From: an uncultured Verrucomicrobiota bacterium
GTDB taxonomy: Bacteria > Verrucomicrobiota > Verrucomicrobiia > Limisphaerales > AAA164-E04
Length of the DNA stretch: 51,177 bases
NCBI GenBank assembly: GCA_913061285.1
Contig: CAJXVR010000010.1
Coordinates: 1-51,177, forward strand
Direction: 5' to 3'
A model generated the notes under the pieces. That model had not been told where the DNA came from. It was given only the letters and a program-made list of their open reading frames with translations, and did no database searches. Shown piece after piece: positions 42,924 to 51,177 of this stretch. The translations under genes and the position numbers were made by a program. Each line of letters begins with the position of its first letter. Within the stretch, counting starts at the first letter, position 1.

Positions 42924-43936
42924 ATCGTGAACGATTTGACGAGATTACCGAGAGATACAGTCGGCTCAAGATCGGGATCGTAGGAGATTTCTGTCTCGAT
43001 CGATACTTTGAGATTGATCCGGAGCTGTCTGAGATCTCGATTGAAACCGAACTTGAAGTTCACAACGTCGTAAACGTTAGAACGCAACCAGGTGCCGGGG
43101 GAACGATTCTGAACAATCTCGTGGCGCTTGGAGTGGGGGAGATTATCCCGATTGGATTTTGTGGCGCAGATGGTGAGGGCTGGCTCCTGGAGAGGGCCTT
43201 GCAGGAACGAGCGAATGTGTGTCTCGATCATTTTCTACGGACCGAAGAGAGAAAGACCTTCACGTATTCCAAGCCATTGATCCTTTCCCCTGGGGCAGCG
43301 CCACAGGAGCTAAATCGACTGGACCAGAAGAACTGGACCGCGACGCCGGAAGGAGTCTCTCTGGCCGTCGTCCAGTCATTGCGTTCAATTGCTGACGAGG
43401 TGGACGCGCTTATCGTCATGGACCAAGTGGACAAACCTGGGACTGGAGTTGTGACTCCAATCGTTTTGGAGTGCCTCGCCGAGTTGGCTCAAGCCTACCC
43501 TGAGCTGCCCATGCTTGCTGATAGTCGGCAGGGATTGGCTGACTATCCTCCCTTGAGTTTCAAAATGAATGCGAACGAACTTCAATTGATGGTGAATTCA
43601 TCAACTCCATTGGGCCGTGACGAGATCTTCCGTGAAGTCGCGAGCCTTTGTGAGAGTCATCAACGTCCTGCCTTTGTGACGCTCGCTGAGGGCGGAGTGA
43701 TTGGTGGGGCGGCCGGTGAATGCCCCTCTCACCAGGCGTGCTTCCCGGTTCGTGGCGATATTGATATCGTTGGTGCTGGAGATTCAGTGACTGCCAATCT
43801 AACGACTGCCTTGGCCGCTGACGCAAGTGTTCGAGAGGCTCTTGAACTTGCCATGGCCGGAGCCTCTGTGGTTGTGCATCAGTTGGGGACGACTGGGACG
43901 GCATCGCAGTCTCAGATCGCCGATCTGTTGCTTTGA
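42920..43936 (+). CDS. PfkB-family carbohydrate kinase, RfaE-like
   Basis: 338 residues. The ribokinase fold begins LKIGIVGDFCLDRYFEIDP, with the sugar-binding Gly stretch QPGAGGTILNNLVALG, the Asn/Asp turn MNANELQL and the catalytic GAGDSVTANLTTAL near residue 290. The N-terminal pattern is closest to the heptose-phosphate kinase domain of RfaE/HldE, but the usual EAPVPV segment is replaced by a SIETELEVHNV stretch, so the substrate probably differs. The cytidylyl/adenylyl transferase domain of HldE is absent. Its ATG overlaps the DHS-like stop (ATGA, 42920-42923), showing translational coupling. Confidence 0.87.
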   Translation: MNRERFDEITERYSRLKIGIVGDFCLDRYFEIDPELSEISIETELEVHNVVNVRTQPGAGGTILNNLVALGVGEIIPIGFCGADGEGWLLERALQERANVCLDHFLRTEERKTFTYSKPLILSPGAAPQELNRLDQKNWTATPEGVSLAVVQSLRSIADEVDALIVMDQVDKPGTGVVTPIVLECLAELAQAYPELPMLADSRQGLADYPPLSFKMNANELQLMVNSSTPLGRDEIFREVASLCESHQRPAFVTLAEGGVIGGAAGECPSHQACFPVRGDIDIVGAGDSVTANLTTALAADASVREALELAMAGASVVVHQLGTTGTASQSQIADLLL

Positions 43937-44004
43937 TTGGAATCAAAATCCTCTGAGGCATCCGTCGTTGCTGGCGGCCCAGCTAAGGGCCTATGTTAGC
44001 GGGG

Positions 44005-44033
44005 TTGACGAGTTGTCAGCAGTTCACTAAAAT
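44005..44033 (+). promoter_or_regulatory. Sigma70-type promoter of the SUMF1-fold gene
   Basis: TTGACG (44005-44010) and TAAAAT (44028-44033) are separated by exactly 17 bp, each matching 5 of 6 positions. The predicted start near 44040 leaves a leader of about 65 nt. It implies that this gene is transcribed separately from the HAD/DHS-like/PfkB module. Confidence 0.6.
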
Positions 44034-44104
44034 CACGCCCGTTCTCCTCAATGTGTCTCTGTCTACAGGGATTGAATGAGTTATTTTTGAAAGTATAAGT
44101 TTGT

Positions 44105-45184
44105 ATGATAGTACCTTTCGATCGCTTATTCGTATGGAGTGTGATTCTAGGTATCTGTTTGTCTTTCCCCTTGAATTCGCAGGCGGCTGAAGAACCTCGA
44201 AAGGTGATTCTTCTTAAGCCAGAGCGCTTCGAGTTGGCCAATGGACCTTGTATGATGTTTTGGCTTCGTGGGGCCAATGGCAATAAGTATCAAATCGAGT
44301 CCGCCCCGGCGAAATTTGCCAGTAGGTGGTGGGCTCGATGGACACCGGTCGATTTTGAACTTCGCAGCGACGGTCCCGTCCTGTGCGTTGATTTAGAAAC
44401 CTATGGGCTAAATCGACTGGAATATCGTGCGGTCTTAGTCGACGAGGAAACAGCATTCTCGGGAACGTTGCCGCCTACCACTGAGATGATTTGGATCGAT
44501 CCAGGTGCTTTCGTCATGGGGAGCTCGACGCATGATCTGGATCGTGATGATGATGAGCGGCCCTTAACCGTGATTCGTCTGACCCAACCCTATGCACTCG
44601 GGGTTCACGAGGTCACCCAGCTCCAGTTTGTGCCGGTGATGGGATACAATCCCTCACGCTTCAAGTTCGACCCGTCACATCCTGTGACCAATGCCCGATG
44701 GGAGGATGCGATGGAGTATTGTCGCCGCCTTACTATTCTGGAGCGAGCGGCGGGACTCTTGGGAGAAGACTACAAATACCGACTGCCTACTGAAGCGGAA
44801 TGGGAATATGGTTGCCGGGCGGGCTCAACGACTCGATTTCACTACGGTGACGATCCTGATTATGAGCTTCTGGCGGCCTATGCTTGGTATGGTAAGAATA
44901 GTGGCGGCTCCACCCATCCAGTGATGACTCGTTTACCCAATGCCTGGGGGCTTCATGGGATGCATGGGAATGTTCACGAGTGGTGTCTTGACCAGTATGA
45001 CTTCCTGCCCGGCGGCTATGTTGAGGATCCAATAGGGGGTAAAGGTGGTGATTTATACGTGATTCGAGGCGGGAGTTGGCTTGAGTTGGGCAAAGATTGT
45101 CGGACTTCCGATCGGCACCGAAATTGGTTCACGAGCTATGTCGGCAATGTTGGCTTTCGCGTTGCCTTAGTGGCCGAAGAATAG
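44105..45184 (+). CDS. Secreted SUMF1/FGE-fold protein
   Basis: 359 residues. The signal peptide covers about residues 1-27 (ending NSQA before AEEPRK). A beta-rich domain of about 100 residues precedes the formylglycine-generating-enzyme (SUMF1) fold: MIWIDPGAFVMGSS, HEVTQLQF, RLPTEAEWEYGCRAG, GNVHEWCLD, YVIRGGSWLE and VGFRVAL. True oxidase FGEs have two Cys in a CxxxxC motif just before NxGFR. Here the matching segment reads DCRTSDRHRN, with only one Cys, so catalytic formylglycine formation is unlikely. No sulfatase gene is adjacent. It may be a ligand-binding or structural member. Transcribed from its own promoter at 44005. Confidence 0.87.
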   Translation: MIVPFDRLFVWSVILGICLSFPLNSQAAEEPRKVILLKPERFELANGPCMMFWLRGANGNKYQIESAPAKFASRWWARWTPVDFELRSDGPVLCVDLETYGLNRLEYRAVLVDEETAFSGTLPPTTEMIWIDPGAFVMGSSTHDLDRDDDERPLTVIRLTQPYALGVHEVTQLQFVPVMGYNPSRFKFDPSHPVTNARWEDAMEYCRRLTILERAAGLLGEDYKYRLPTEAEWEYGCRAGSTTRFHYGDDPDYELLAAYAWYGKNSGGSTHPVMTRLPNAWGLHGMHGNVHEWCLDQYDFLPGGYVEDPIGGKGGDLYVIRGGSWLELGKDCRTSDRHRNWFTSYVGNVGFRVALVAEE

Positions 45185-45301
45185 GCCTTGGCGTAGGATC
45201 GATCGTTTGAGTTTGAGTCGATATTCTGTCGGAAAGGCCGAGTTTGAAAACTCTCTCATCTCCGATGGATAGCGAGAAAAAATCTCCTTATGAAGGCTCT
45301 A

Positions 45302-45330
45302 TTGAGATGCTTTCATGAATCTTCTATTTT
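45302..45330 (+). promoter_or_regulatory. Candidate promoter of tex
   Basis: TTGAGA (45302-45307) and TATTTT (45325-45330) at 17 bp spacing. Predicted start near 45337, leaving about 60 nt before the ATG at 45397. Confidence 0.42.
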
Positions 45331-45396
45331 CAGATTGGCAGGCAAAGGAAAAAGTCATAGAACCCGGGCTGTTTTCTAATTTATTGAGCACTAAGA

Positions 45397-47751
45397 ATGG
45401 CAATCAGTCCTTCCAATCCAACGGCTTCCTCCGCGGCAATTACCAGTGAGCGGTTTATTTCCCAAATTGCACGGGAGTTGAACTTAAATGAAGCGAATGT
45501 ACGGGTCACCGTGGGTTTGCTGGCTGATGGCGGTACGGTGCCTTTCATCGCCCGCTATCGTAAGGAGGCGACTGGGTCCTTGGACGAGGTTGCAATTGCT
45601 GCCATTCGTGATCGGTTGAATCAACTCATTGATCTGGAGAAGCGGCGGGAAGCCATTCTCAAGTCCCTGGACGAGCGAAAACTGCTTACGGATTCCCTGC
45701 GGGAGAAAGTGATGGCGGCCCTGACCTTGACCGCTCTTGAAGACGTGTTCGCTCCCTATCGGCCGAAACGACGTACGCGGGCGACGATCGCTAAGGATCG
45801 TGGATTGGAACCATTGGCGAATTGGCTAATGAGCAATCAGGATTCGGACGATGTTGGTGATGAGGCGGCCAAGTTCGTTGTTGAAAGTGAGGACAAGGAT
45901 AAGGCGGTGCTCACCTCCGCTGACGCACTGGCTGGGGCTCGCGACATTCTGGCCGAACGCTTTAGTGATGATCCTGAGGCGCGAGGGCTTATTCGAAAAC
46001 GCTACCAAACAGAGGCGATTCTTAGCTCCAAGTGCATTACGGGACAAGAGAAGGACCCCGGAGCCGCTAAGTTTCGTGACTATTTTGAGTGGTCCGAGCC
46101 CTTGGCAAAAGTACCGAGCCATCGCTTGTTAGCCATGCGGCGCGGGGAAAAGGAAGGGCATTTGCTACTCCGAATTCGAGTCGATGAGGAGCAGGCTGTG
46201 GCGCAGTTGCAAGGCTTGTTCGCCTTCGGAAAAGGAGGGGCCGCCAAGCAAGTGGCTCAGGCCTGCGAAGAGAGTTTCAAACGGCTCCTGTCCGCCTCTT
46301 TGGAGACCGAAGCGCGTTTGGCAGGAAAGAAGGAAGCCGATGAGCAGGCGATTCAAGTGTTCGGTGAGAATATACGCGAATTGCTGATGGCAGCCCCGCT
46401 GGGGCAAAAGTGCGTGTTGGCCATGGATCCAGGCTTTCGCACCGGGTGCAAAGTGGTGGTCTTGGATGCTCAGGGCAAGTTGCTGCATGATGAAGTCGTT
46501 TTTGCGACTGGAAATTCCGCTTCTCAAGTGGCTCGCGCCCGGGAACAGATGCTGGCAATGGTGTCTCGTTTCAAGGTGGAGGCCATAGCGATCGGGAATG
46601 GGACGGGGAGTCGAGAGACGGAAGCGTTTGCTCGTTCCTGTGGGCTGCCAGCGTCAATCGCGATTGTCATGGTCAATGAAAGCGGCGCGTCAATCTACTC
46701 CGCTTCGGAGGTTGCCCGAGAAGAATTTCCTGACAAGGATCTCACAGTTCGGGGGGCAGTTTCCATCGGACGTCGCTTGATGGATCCGTTGGCTGAATTG
46801 GTTAAGTTGGAGCCTAAGAGCATTGGGGTGGGACAGTATCAACATGATGTGGATCAACGTCTCTTGAAGGAGAAACTTTCGGATGTGGTCGTTTCGAGTG
46901 TGAACCGCGTCGGGGTTGAAGTGAATACGGCGAGTCGACAGCTGCTGAGTTATGTTGCCGGGCTTAATGAGACAATCGCAGGTAACATCGTTGCTTATCG
47001 GAACGAGAATGGGCCGTTGAAGTCCAGGGCTGAGCTCAAAAAAGTACCTCGGCTCGGGCCCAAAGCCTTTGAGCAAGCTGCTGGGTTTTTGCGGATTCGG
47101 CAGGCGAAGAATCCTCTGGATTCCAGTGGGGTGCATCCCGAAAGTTACGATGTCGTGAAGCGAATGGCTGCTGACCTAAACTGTGGGGTGAGTGATTTGG
47201 TTGCGCAAACTGGGCTGCGGAACCAGGTGGGGCTGGAGCAGTATGTGGACGAGCGGATTGGCTTGCCGACGCTCACTGATATCATGGAAGAGCTGGCGAA
47301 GCCTGGCCGTGATCCACGTCAACGTTTCGAGGCCTTTTCCTTTGATGCATCGGTCGAGAAACCGTCGGATCTCAAGGAAGGAATGAAACTGCCCGGTATT
47401 GTGACGAACGTGACTGCCTTTGGTGCCTTTGTTGATGTTGGGGTGCACCAAGATGGATTGGTTCACGTCAGTCAGCTTTCTGATGATTTCGTTTCTGACC
47501 CGGCAACCGTCGTCAAGGTCGGCCAAAAGGTCCGAGTGACTGTGGTGGAAGTCGATCTTCAGCGCAACCGGATTGGACTTTCATGCAAGTCGAATCCTGA
47601 GCTAGGACCTCGAAGTCAGTCTGGAGGTGAACGACGATCTCCGGCGAATGCGCCACGAGGGCGCGCCCCTCGCCCCGCTCGCGAGCAGCGTAGTTTTACC
47701 GCGGGCTCTCTGGCGGATGCCTTTGATCAAGCGCTGAAGAAGAAGCCCTAA
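45397..47751 (+). CDS. tex: Tex-family RNA-binding transcription accessory protein
   Basis: 784 residues, full length. The Tex N-terminal helical domain includes VPFIARYRKEATGSLDE. A YqgF/RNase H-like domain begins VLAMDPGFRTGCKVVVLD (about 345). Helix-hairpin-helix motifs follow (NENGPLKSRAELKKVPRLGP, about 530-565), and a C-terminal S1 RNA-binding domain (GMKLPGIVTNVTAFGAFVDV, about 660-735) ends in a basic disordered tail with RGRAPRPAREQR. Tex is a conserved nucleic-acid-binding protein related to eukaryotic Spt6 and affects transcription and stress survival. It has its own likely promoter; its 3' neighbour is 95 bp away. Confidence 0.96.
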   Translation: MAISPSNPTASSAAITSERFISQIARELNLNEANVRVTVGLLADGGTVPFIARYRKEATGSLDEVAIAAIRDRLNQLIDLEKRREAILKSLDERKLLTDSLREKVMAALTLTALEDVFAPYRPKRRTRATIAKDRGLEPLANWLMSNQDSDDVGDEAAKFVVESEDKDKAVLTSADALAGARDILAERFSDDPEARGLIRKRYQTEAILSSKCITGQEKDPGAAKFRDYFEWSEPLAKVPSHRLLAMRRGEKEGHLLLRIRVDEEQAVAQLQGLFAFGKGGAAKQVAQACEESFKRLLSASLETEARLAGKKEADEQAIQVFGENIRELLMAAPLGQKCVLAMDPGFRTGCKVVVLDAQGKLLHDEVVFATGNSASQVARAREQMLAMVSRFKVEAIAIGNGTGSRETEAFARSCGLPASIAIVMVNESGASIYSASEVAREEFPDKDLTVRGAVSIGRRLMDPLAELVKLEPKSIGVGQYQHDVDQRLLKEKLSDVVVSSVNRVGVEVNTASRQLLSYVAGLNETIAGNIVAYRNENGPLKSRAELKKVPRLGPKAFEQAAGFLRIRQAKNPLDSSGVHPESYDVVKRMAADLNCGVSDLVAQTGLRNQVGLEQYVDERIGLPTLTDIMEELAKPGRDPRQRFEAFSFDASVEKPSDLKEGMKLPGIVTNVTAFGAFVDVGVHQDGLVHVSQLSDDFVSDPATVVKVGQKVRVTVVEVDLQRNRIGLSCKSNPELGPRSQSGGERRSPANAPRGRAPRPAREQRSFTAGSLADAFDQALKKKP

Positions 47752-47846
47752 GCGTTTCGGGGGAATCGGTAGGCGATTCGAAATAGGTCTCGCTTTTTCT
47801 CAGCTTTCGATTGCTGAAATCTGCCTTCAAGGATAGAACGTACGCA

Positions 47847-48728
47847 ATGATCACGTTGCAATCGAAGTGTGTGTTTAGCGGAGGAGCCGTGCTTGCAGAG
47901 GGGCCCGTTTGGGATGAACGATCTCAGCGACTTTACTGGTTGGATATCGAGCGCGGTCGCATTTGTCGTTTTGATCCCTCCTCGAAGAGTAATCAGGAAT
48001 GGATCTTAGGAACGCGAGTGGGCTTTGCTGTGCTGACGGAGCAAGGGGATATGCTCGCAGGCACGCAGGAGGGGCTGATTCGCTTTTCCTGTGATACTGG
48101 AACGAGCACGCCGTATGCGAATCCGGAGTCGGACCTCTCTCAAAATCGATTCAATGATGGCAAATGTGATCTCCAAGGGCGCCTTTGGGCCGGAACGATG
48201 TCGGTTGAAGAAGCCGATGGGGCTGGTAGCCTCTACCGGGTGACGGCACCCGACGCCGTGAGCTCGCAGGTCAGCTCGGTGACAATCTCTAATGGCTTGG
48301 CATGGACCGCCGACTCATCCGCGATGTATTACATTGATTCGCCGACGCGGCGTATTGATGGTTTCGATTTCAATCCCGGCTCGGGCGAGATTAGCAATCG
48401 GAGAACAGCCATCGCTTTGGAAGAAGGGATTGGTTACCCGGACGGAATGACGATCGACTCCGAGGACATGCTCTGGGTGGCGCTCTGGGAAGGTTGGGGA
48501 GTAGGCCGCTTTGATCCTAAGACAGGTGAAATGCTGGCCAAGATTGAGGTGCCCGTGGCGTGTGTGACCTCGTGTTGTTTTGGTGGAGCGAAGATGGATG
48601 AACTCTACATTACGACGGCGAGTCGGGATCTCAAAGAAGAGGATCGGCCCAAGCAACCGGATGCCGGAGGGATTTTCGTGGCTCATCCCGGCGTGACGGG
48701 GACACCCAGTATTCGATTTAAAGGCTGA
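47847..48728 (+). CDS. SMP-30/gluconolactonase-family protein
   Basis: 293 residues from the ATG at 47847; the AAGGA about 14 nt upstream is rather distant, and a TTG at 47811 would add 12 residues. Six-bladed beta-propeller motifs are present: AEGPVWDERSQRLYWLDIE (metal-binding Glu), NRFNDGKCDLQGRLWAGTM (Asn), SNGLAWTADSSAMYYIDSP (Asn) and YPDGMTIDSEDMLWVALWEG (Asp). Family enzymes hydrolyse sugar lactones such as gluconolactone, L-arabinonolactone or xylonolactone using a divalent metal. No sugar dehydrogenase or dehydratase gene is adjacent, so the substrate stays open. No signal peptide; probably cytoplasmic. TatD follows after 10 bp. Confidence 0.9.
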   Translation: MITLQSKCVFSGGAVLAEGPVWDERSQRLYWLDIERGRICRFDPSSKSNQEWILGTRVGFAVLTEQGDMLAGTQEGLIRFSCDTGTSTPYANPESDLSQNRFNDGKCDLQGRLWAGTMSVEEADGAGSLYRVTAPDAVSSQVSSVTISNGLAWTADSSAMYYIDSPTRRIDGFDFNPGSGEISNRRTAIALEEGIGYPDGMTIDSEDMLWVALWEGWGVGRFDPKTGEMLAKIEVPVACVTSCCFGGAKMDELYITTASRDLKEEDRPKQPDAGGIFVAHPGVTGTPSIRFKG

Positions 48729-48738
48729 TCGGATATCA

Positions 48739-49563
48739 ATGGCTGTTGCCTGTCCACCGGTGATTGATATCGGGCTGAACCTGACCCACAAGTCGTTCCA
48801 GTCAGATCTCCCCCAAGTCGTCGATCGTGCCATTGCCGTGGGCGTGGCGCAGATGATTCTGACGGGGACGACGCTCGCTGGAAGCGAAGAGGCCTGCTCG
48901 CTGGCCGAGAGATTTCCTGGGCGAATGTATTCAACCGCTGGTATTCATCCTCATCATGCCTCCGAATTCAATGCTGAGACCCTCGCTGAACTAAAAGCGC
49001 TTGCAGCGAAGAAAACGGTGGTAGCGATTGGTGAGTGTGGGCTCGATTTTTTCCGAAACTATTCTCCTCAGGACGAACAACGATCTTGCTTCAGAGAACA
49101 GCTCGAGTTGGCAAAAGAATTGGGATTGCCGGTCTTTCTTCATGAACGGGATGCTCACGAAGCATTCGCGGAAATCTTAGAACCCGCCGTTGCTAGTCTC
49201 CAAGGGGCCGTTGTTCACTGCTTCACCGGTAATCCTGCTAGTTTGCATCAATATCTTGAGATGGGCTGCTTCATTGGGGTGACGGGTTGGGTTTGTGACG
49301 AACGGCGGGGCGGAGAGCTTCGGGAGTTGGTTCCAGAGATTCCTTTGGATCGCTTGATGATTGAAACGGATGCGCCCTACCTGAGCCCCCGCGATCTTCG
49401 ACCGAAGCCCAAGTCAACTCGGAATGAACCTTGCCACTTGCCTCATATCGGGAAGGTGATTGCCGAACTACGAGGGATCGACTATACCACCTTGGCGCGC
49501 TCCACCACGGAGAACGCGCGCCGATTCTTCGGCCTTAACGAGAAGGATGGAACGCTGCTATGA
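48739..49563 (+). CDS. tatD: TatD-family metal-dependent deoxyribonuclease
   Basis: 274 residues. The N-terminus [16 protein letters not shown] resembles the E. coli TatD subtype more than YcfH. Metal-binding motifs include [43 protein letters not shown] and [10 protein letters not shown]. TatD is a Mg-dependent 3'-5' exonuclease active in repair of oxidative DNA damage, cytoplasmic despite its historical name. Its stop overlaps the exonuclease III start (ATGA, 49560-49563), giving a compact nuclease pair. Confidence 0.93.
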   Translation: MAVACPPVIDIGLNLTHKSFQSDLPQVVDRAIAVGVAQMILTGTTLAGSEEACSLAERFPGRMYSTAGIHPHHASEFNAETLAELKALAAKKTVVAIGECGLDFFRNYSPQDEQRSCFREQLELAKELGLPVFLHERDAHEAFAEILEPAVASLQGAVVHCFTGNPASLHQYLEMGCFIGVTGWVCDERRGGELRELVPEIPLDRLMIETDAPYLSPRDLRPKPKSTRNEPCHLPHIGKVIAELRGIDYTTLARSTTENARRFFGLNEKDGTLL

Positions 49564-50318
49564 AACTGATCTCTTGGAATGTGAACGGCGTTCGTGCTGT
49601 GCTAAAAAAAGGGTTCTTAGAAATCCTCCAGCGCTTTGAGGCCGACGTCGTTTGTTTGCAAGAAACAAAGGCCATGCAAGAACAAGTTGCTGAGGTGGCC
49701 TGGCCTGAGGCATACCATCAGGTATGGAATTCGGCAGAGAAGAAGGGCTATTCTGGAACGGCTGTCTTTACCAAGCAGAAGCCCCTTAGTTCGAGTCTCG
49801 GGATCGGTGTGCGCGAACATGATCAAGAAGGGCGGGTGATCAATGTGGAATACGACGATTTCTACCTCGTGAATGTCTACACGCCCAATTCTCAGAACGA
49901 ACTTCGTCGACTCGACTACCGAACCAAAGAATGGGATGTAGCCTTCCTTAAACATCTGAAACGCCTGCAGAAAGACAAACCGGTTGTCTTTTGTGGTGAC
50001 TTGAATGTGGCACATCAAGAGATCGATTTGGCTCGTCCCAAAGCCAACACTCGCAATGCCGGCTTCACGCCGGAAGAACGCGAGTCATTCAGCAAGATTC
50101 TCAAGGCTGGCTTTGTCGATACCTTCCGTGAATTTGAATCCGAGGGCGGACATTACTCTTGGTGGAGTTATCGTGCTGGAGCCCGTAGCAAGAACATTGG
50201 ATGGCGTATTGACTATTTCTGCGCCTCAGATTCACTGCGGCCTAGGCTACAGAATGCATCGATCCTGCCCGAGATAATGGGCTCAGATCACTGTCCGGTG
50301 GTTCTCGAATTGTCTTGA
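49560..50318 (+). CDS. xthA: Exodeoxyribonuclease III
   Basis: 252 residues. The AP endonuclease/exonuclease III fold is complete: [28 protein letters not shown] (metal-binding Glu), [24 protein letters not shown] (catalytic Asp and Asn), [24 protein letters not shown] and GSDHCPVVL (catalytic Asp-His). The enzyme removes abasic-site 3' blocks and degrades duplex ends 3'-5'. The sequence type is closer to the ExoA-like group of Gram-positive bacteria than to E. coli XthA, so the symbol could equally be exoA. Translationally coupled to tatD. Confidence 0.94.
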   Translation: MKLISWNVNGVRAVLKKGFLEILQRFEADVVCLQETKAMQEQVAEVAWPEAYHQVWNSAEKKGYSGTAVFTKQKPLSSSLGIGVREHDQEGRVINVEYDDFYLVNVYTPNSQNELRRLDYRTKEWDVAFLKHLKRLQKDKPVVFCGDLNVAHQEIDLARPKANTRNAGFTPEERESFSKILKAGFVDTFREFESEGGHYSWWSYRAGARSKNIGWRIDYFCASDSLRPRLQNASILPEIMGSDHCPVVLELS

Positions 50319-50369
50319 GATCCAGCGTGGCAGTTCCTTCGTGATTGGGGCATATCGTCGAGGAGAGGC

Positions 50370-51129
50370 CTAGGACCAGTCCAAGCCTTCAGGCAGGGTT
50401 GGATTCAAGCTCTTACAAGCATCCTCAGTGACAATCACGAGATCCTCTAGCCGAACGCCCCCAATCTCGGGAGAGTAAAGTCCTGGCTCAATTGTCAGGG
50501 CATCGCCCTTAACAAGTTCTGGCCCTTTAAAGTCAAGTAATGGGGGCTCGTGAACATCGAGTCCTATGCCGTGCCCCGTTCCATGAGTCATTGAGGGCGT
50601 GTTCGTGCCCATGGCCCCCGAAGGGCGTTCCGCCAGAAAGCCGTGTTGCTGGATGGTTTCGATGGTGGCTCGATGAACTGATTCGCCCGTCACTCCTGGA
50701 CGAGTCGCTTTTGTGCCTGCGGCCTTTGCAGCAGCCACAGCTGCATGCATGCATTGCACCGTCTCGGGAATGGCTCCATGAACCACTGTTCGTGTGCAGT
50801 CGCCATTGTAATAGGTCGCGTTGTCACAGGGAAAGATGTCCACGATCACCGGCTGTCCTGTTGAAAGCACGCCACTTCCATGATTGTGGCAATCGGCGCC
50901 TTCGGGTCCCCCGGCAACGATGCTTCCTGGATTTGAAAAATTGGCTTCGAGCAACCAGATGCTAATCTGGCTCTGCAAGCGTTCTGAGGTCAGTGGGCTT
51001 CCGTCATGAATCAAGGTGCCGTCGCTCGCGACATCGGCATGAGCGACTAATTGACACGCGCGCGTCATCGTCTCCGCAGTCACCGCTTGTGCCTTGGCTA
51101 GCCACTCAATTTCTTGATCATCCTTCGCC
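50370..51129 (-). CDS. M24-family Xaa-Pro aminopeptidase-like, 5'-truncated
   Basis: About 253 residues of the C-terminal catalytic (pita-bread) domain. The N-terminal domain and start lie beyond the contig end. Metal ligands are visible in VDIFPCDNATYYNGDCTR (two Asp), HGTGHGIGLDVHEPP (His), LTIEPGLYS (Glu) and GGVRLEDLVIVTE (Glu). M24 enzymes cleave the N-terminal residue ahead of proline (PepP/PepQ) or remove initiator methionine; the DxxNCDxTR-like spacing suggests the Xaa-Pro type. Reading on into the adapter gives the artefactual peptide MGSEMCIRDR, which is not part of the protein. Convergent with the exonuclease III gene. Confidence 0.88.
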
Positions 51130-51177
51130 CTGTCTCTTATACACATCTCCGAGCCCACGAGACCTCTCTACATCTCG
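51130..51177 (-). other. Nextera i7 adapter remnant (not genomic)
   Basis: CTGTCTCTTATACACATCT (51130-51148) is the reverse complement of the Tn5 mosaic end. The read-2 arm (51149-51163), index CTCTCTAC (51164-51171, i7 N707) and the start of P7 (51172-51177) follow. It mirrors the adapter at the other end of the window. Confidence 0.97.

Noticed and set aside
44105..45184. Active formylglycine-generating enzyme for sulfatases
   Set aside because: One of the two catalytic cysteines is missing at the expected place and no sulfatase gene is present.
51130..51158. Start of the M24 peptidase within the terminal sequence (peptide MGSEMCIRDR)
   Set aside because: It is translated Nextera adapter, not genomic DNA; the real start lies off the contig.

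Overview
The window looks like one complete metagenomic contig. Both ends carry Illumina Nextera (Tn5) adapter sequence, so only bases 48-51129 are genomic and the two terminal genes are cut off. Several features point to the Verrucomicrobiota, probably a free-living aquatic heterotroph. These are a secreted protein opening with the SVNAVGYVN motif, a PEP-CTERM protein, a very large CotH/lamin-tail/chitobiase-C protein, two FG-GAP (VCBS) proteins, a coiled-coil/TPR protein, a DUF3106-like protein, and a LysR with the N-terminal sequence style seen in that phylum. This assignment is inference from gene content; there is no rRNA in the window.

Layout. 48-4883 (+): a DUF3106-like fragment, a membrane-anchored TPR/VCBS protein and a Sel1 protein. 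4880-5737 (-): an AIM24 protein. 5892-6368 (+): a Fur-family regulator whose apparent promoter puts the transcription start at or next to the start codon. 6383-9543 (-): a MidA-like methyltransferase, a LysR regulator and a YgfZ-like protein in one run. 9975-11098 (+): two small secreted proteins closed by a clear intrinsic terminator, then tRNA-Glu(CTC), an orphan RelE-like protein and a convergent HNH endonuclease. 12490-22665 (+): a co-directional run of a TPR/coiled-coil protein, YjbQ, a VCBS protein, a lipoate ligase-like protein and the CotH protein. 22676-24730: a class-III aminotransferase divergent from a WbuC-like cupin. 24802-31330: a large SF1 helicase with a nuclease-like tail meets RecD2 tail to tail. 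31492-33445 (-): two tandem SPFH/prohibitin paralogues and a 67-residue membrane protein.

33623-37176 (+) is a polyamine cluster in which two carboxy(nor)spermidine synthase paralogues flank carboxynorspermidine decarboxylase. A large MscS-type channel follows. Then comes a tight three-gene module (HAD phosphatase, deoxyhypusine-synthase-like protein, RfaE-like PfkB kinase), which I cannot assign to any pathway. 44105-51129 holds a secreted SUMF1-fold protein, Tex, an SMP-30 lactonase-like protein, TatD, exonuclease III and a truncated M24 peptidase.

There are no insertion sequences, phage genes or CRISPR arrays. Most of the window is chromosomal housekeeping plus lineage-specific secreted proteins. 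The best candidates for undescribed biology are the HAD/DHS-like/PfkB module and the diverged copy of the polyamine dehydrogenase. Few starts have a good Shine-Dalgarno sequence, so several start choices are tentative and are marked as such.
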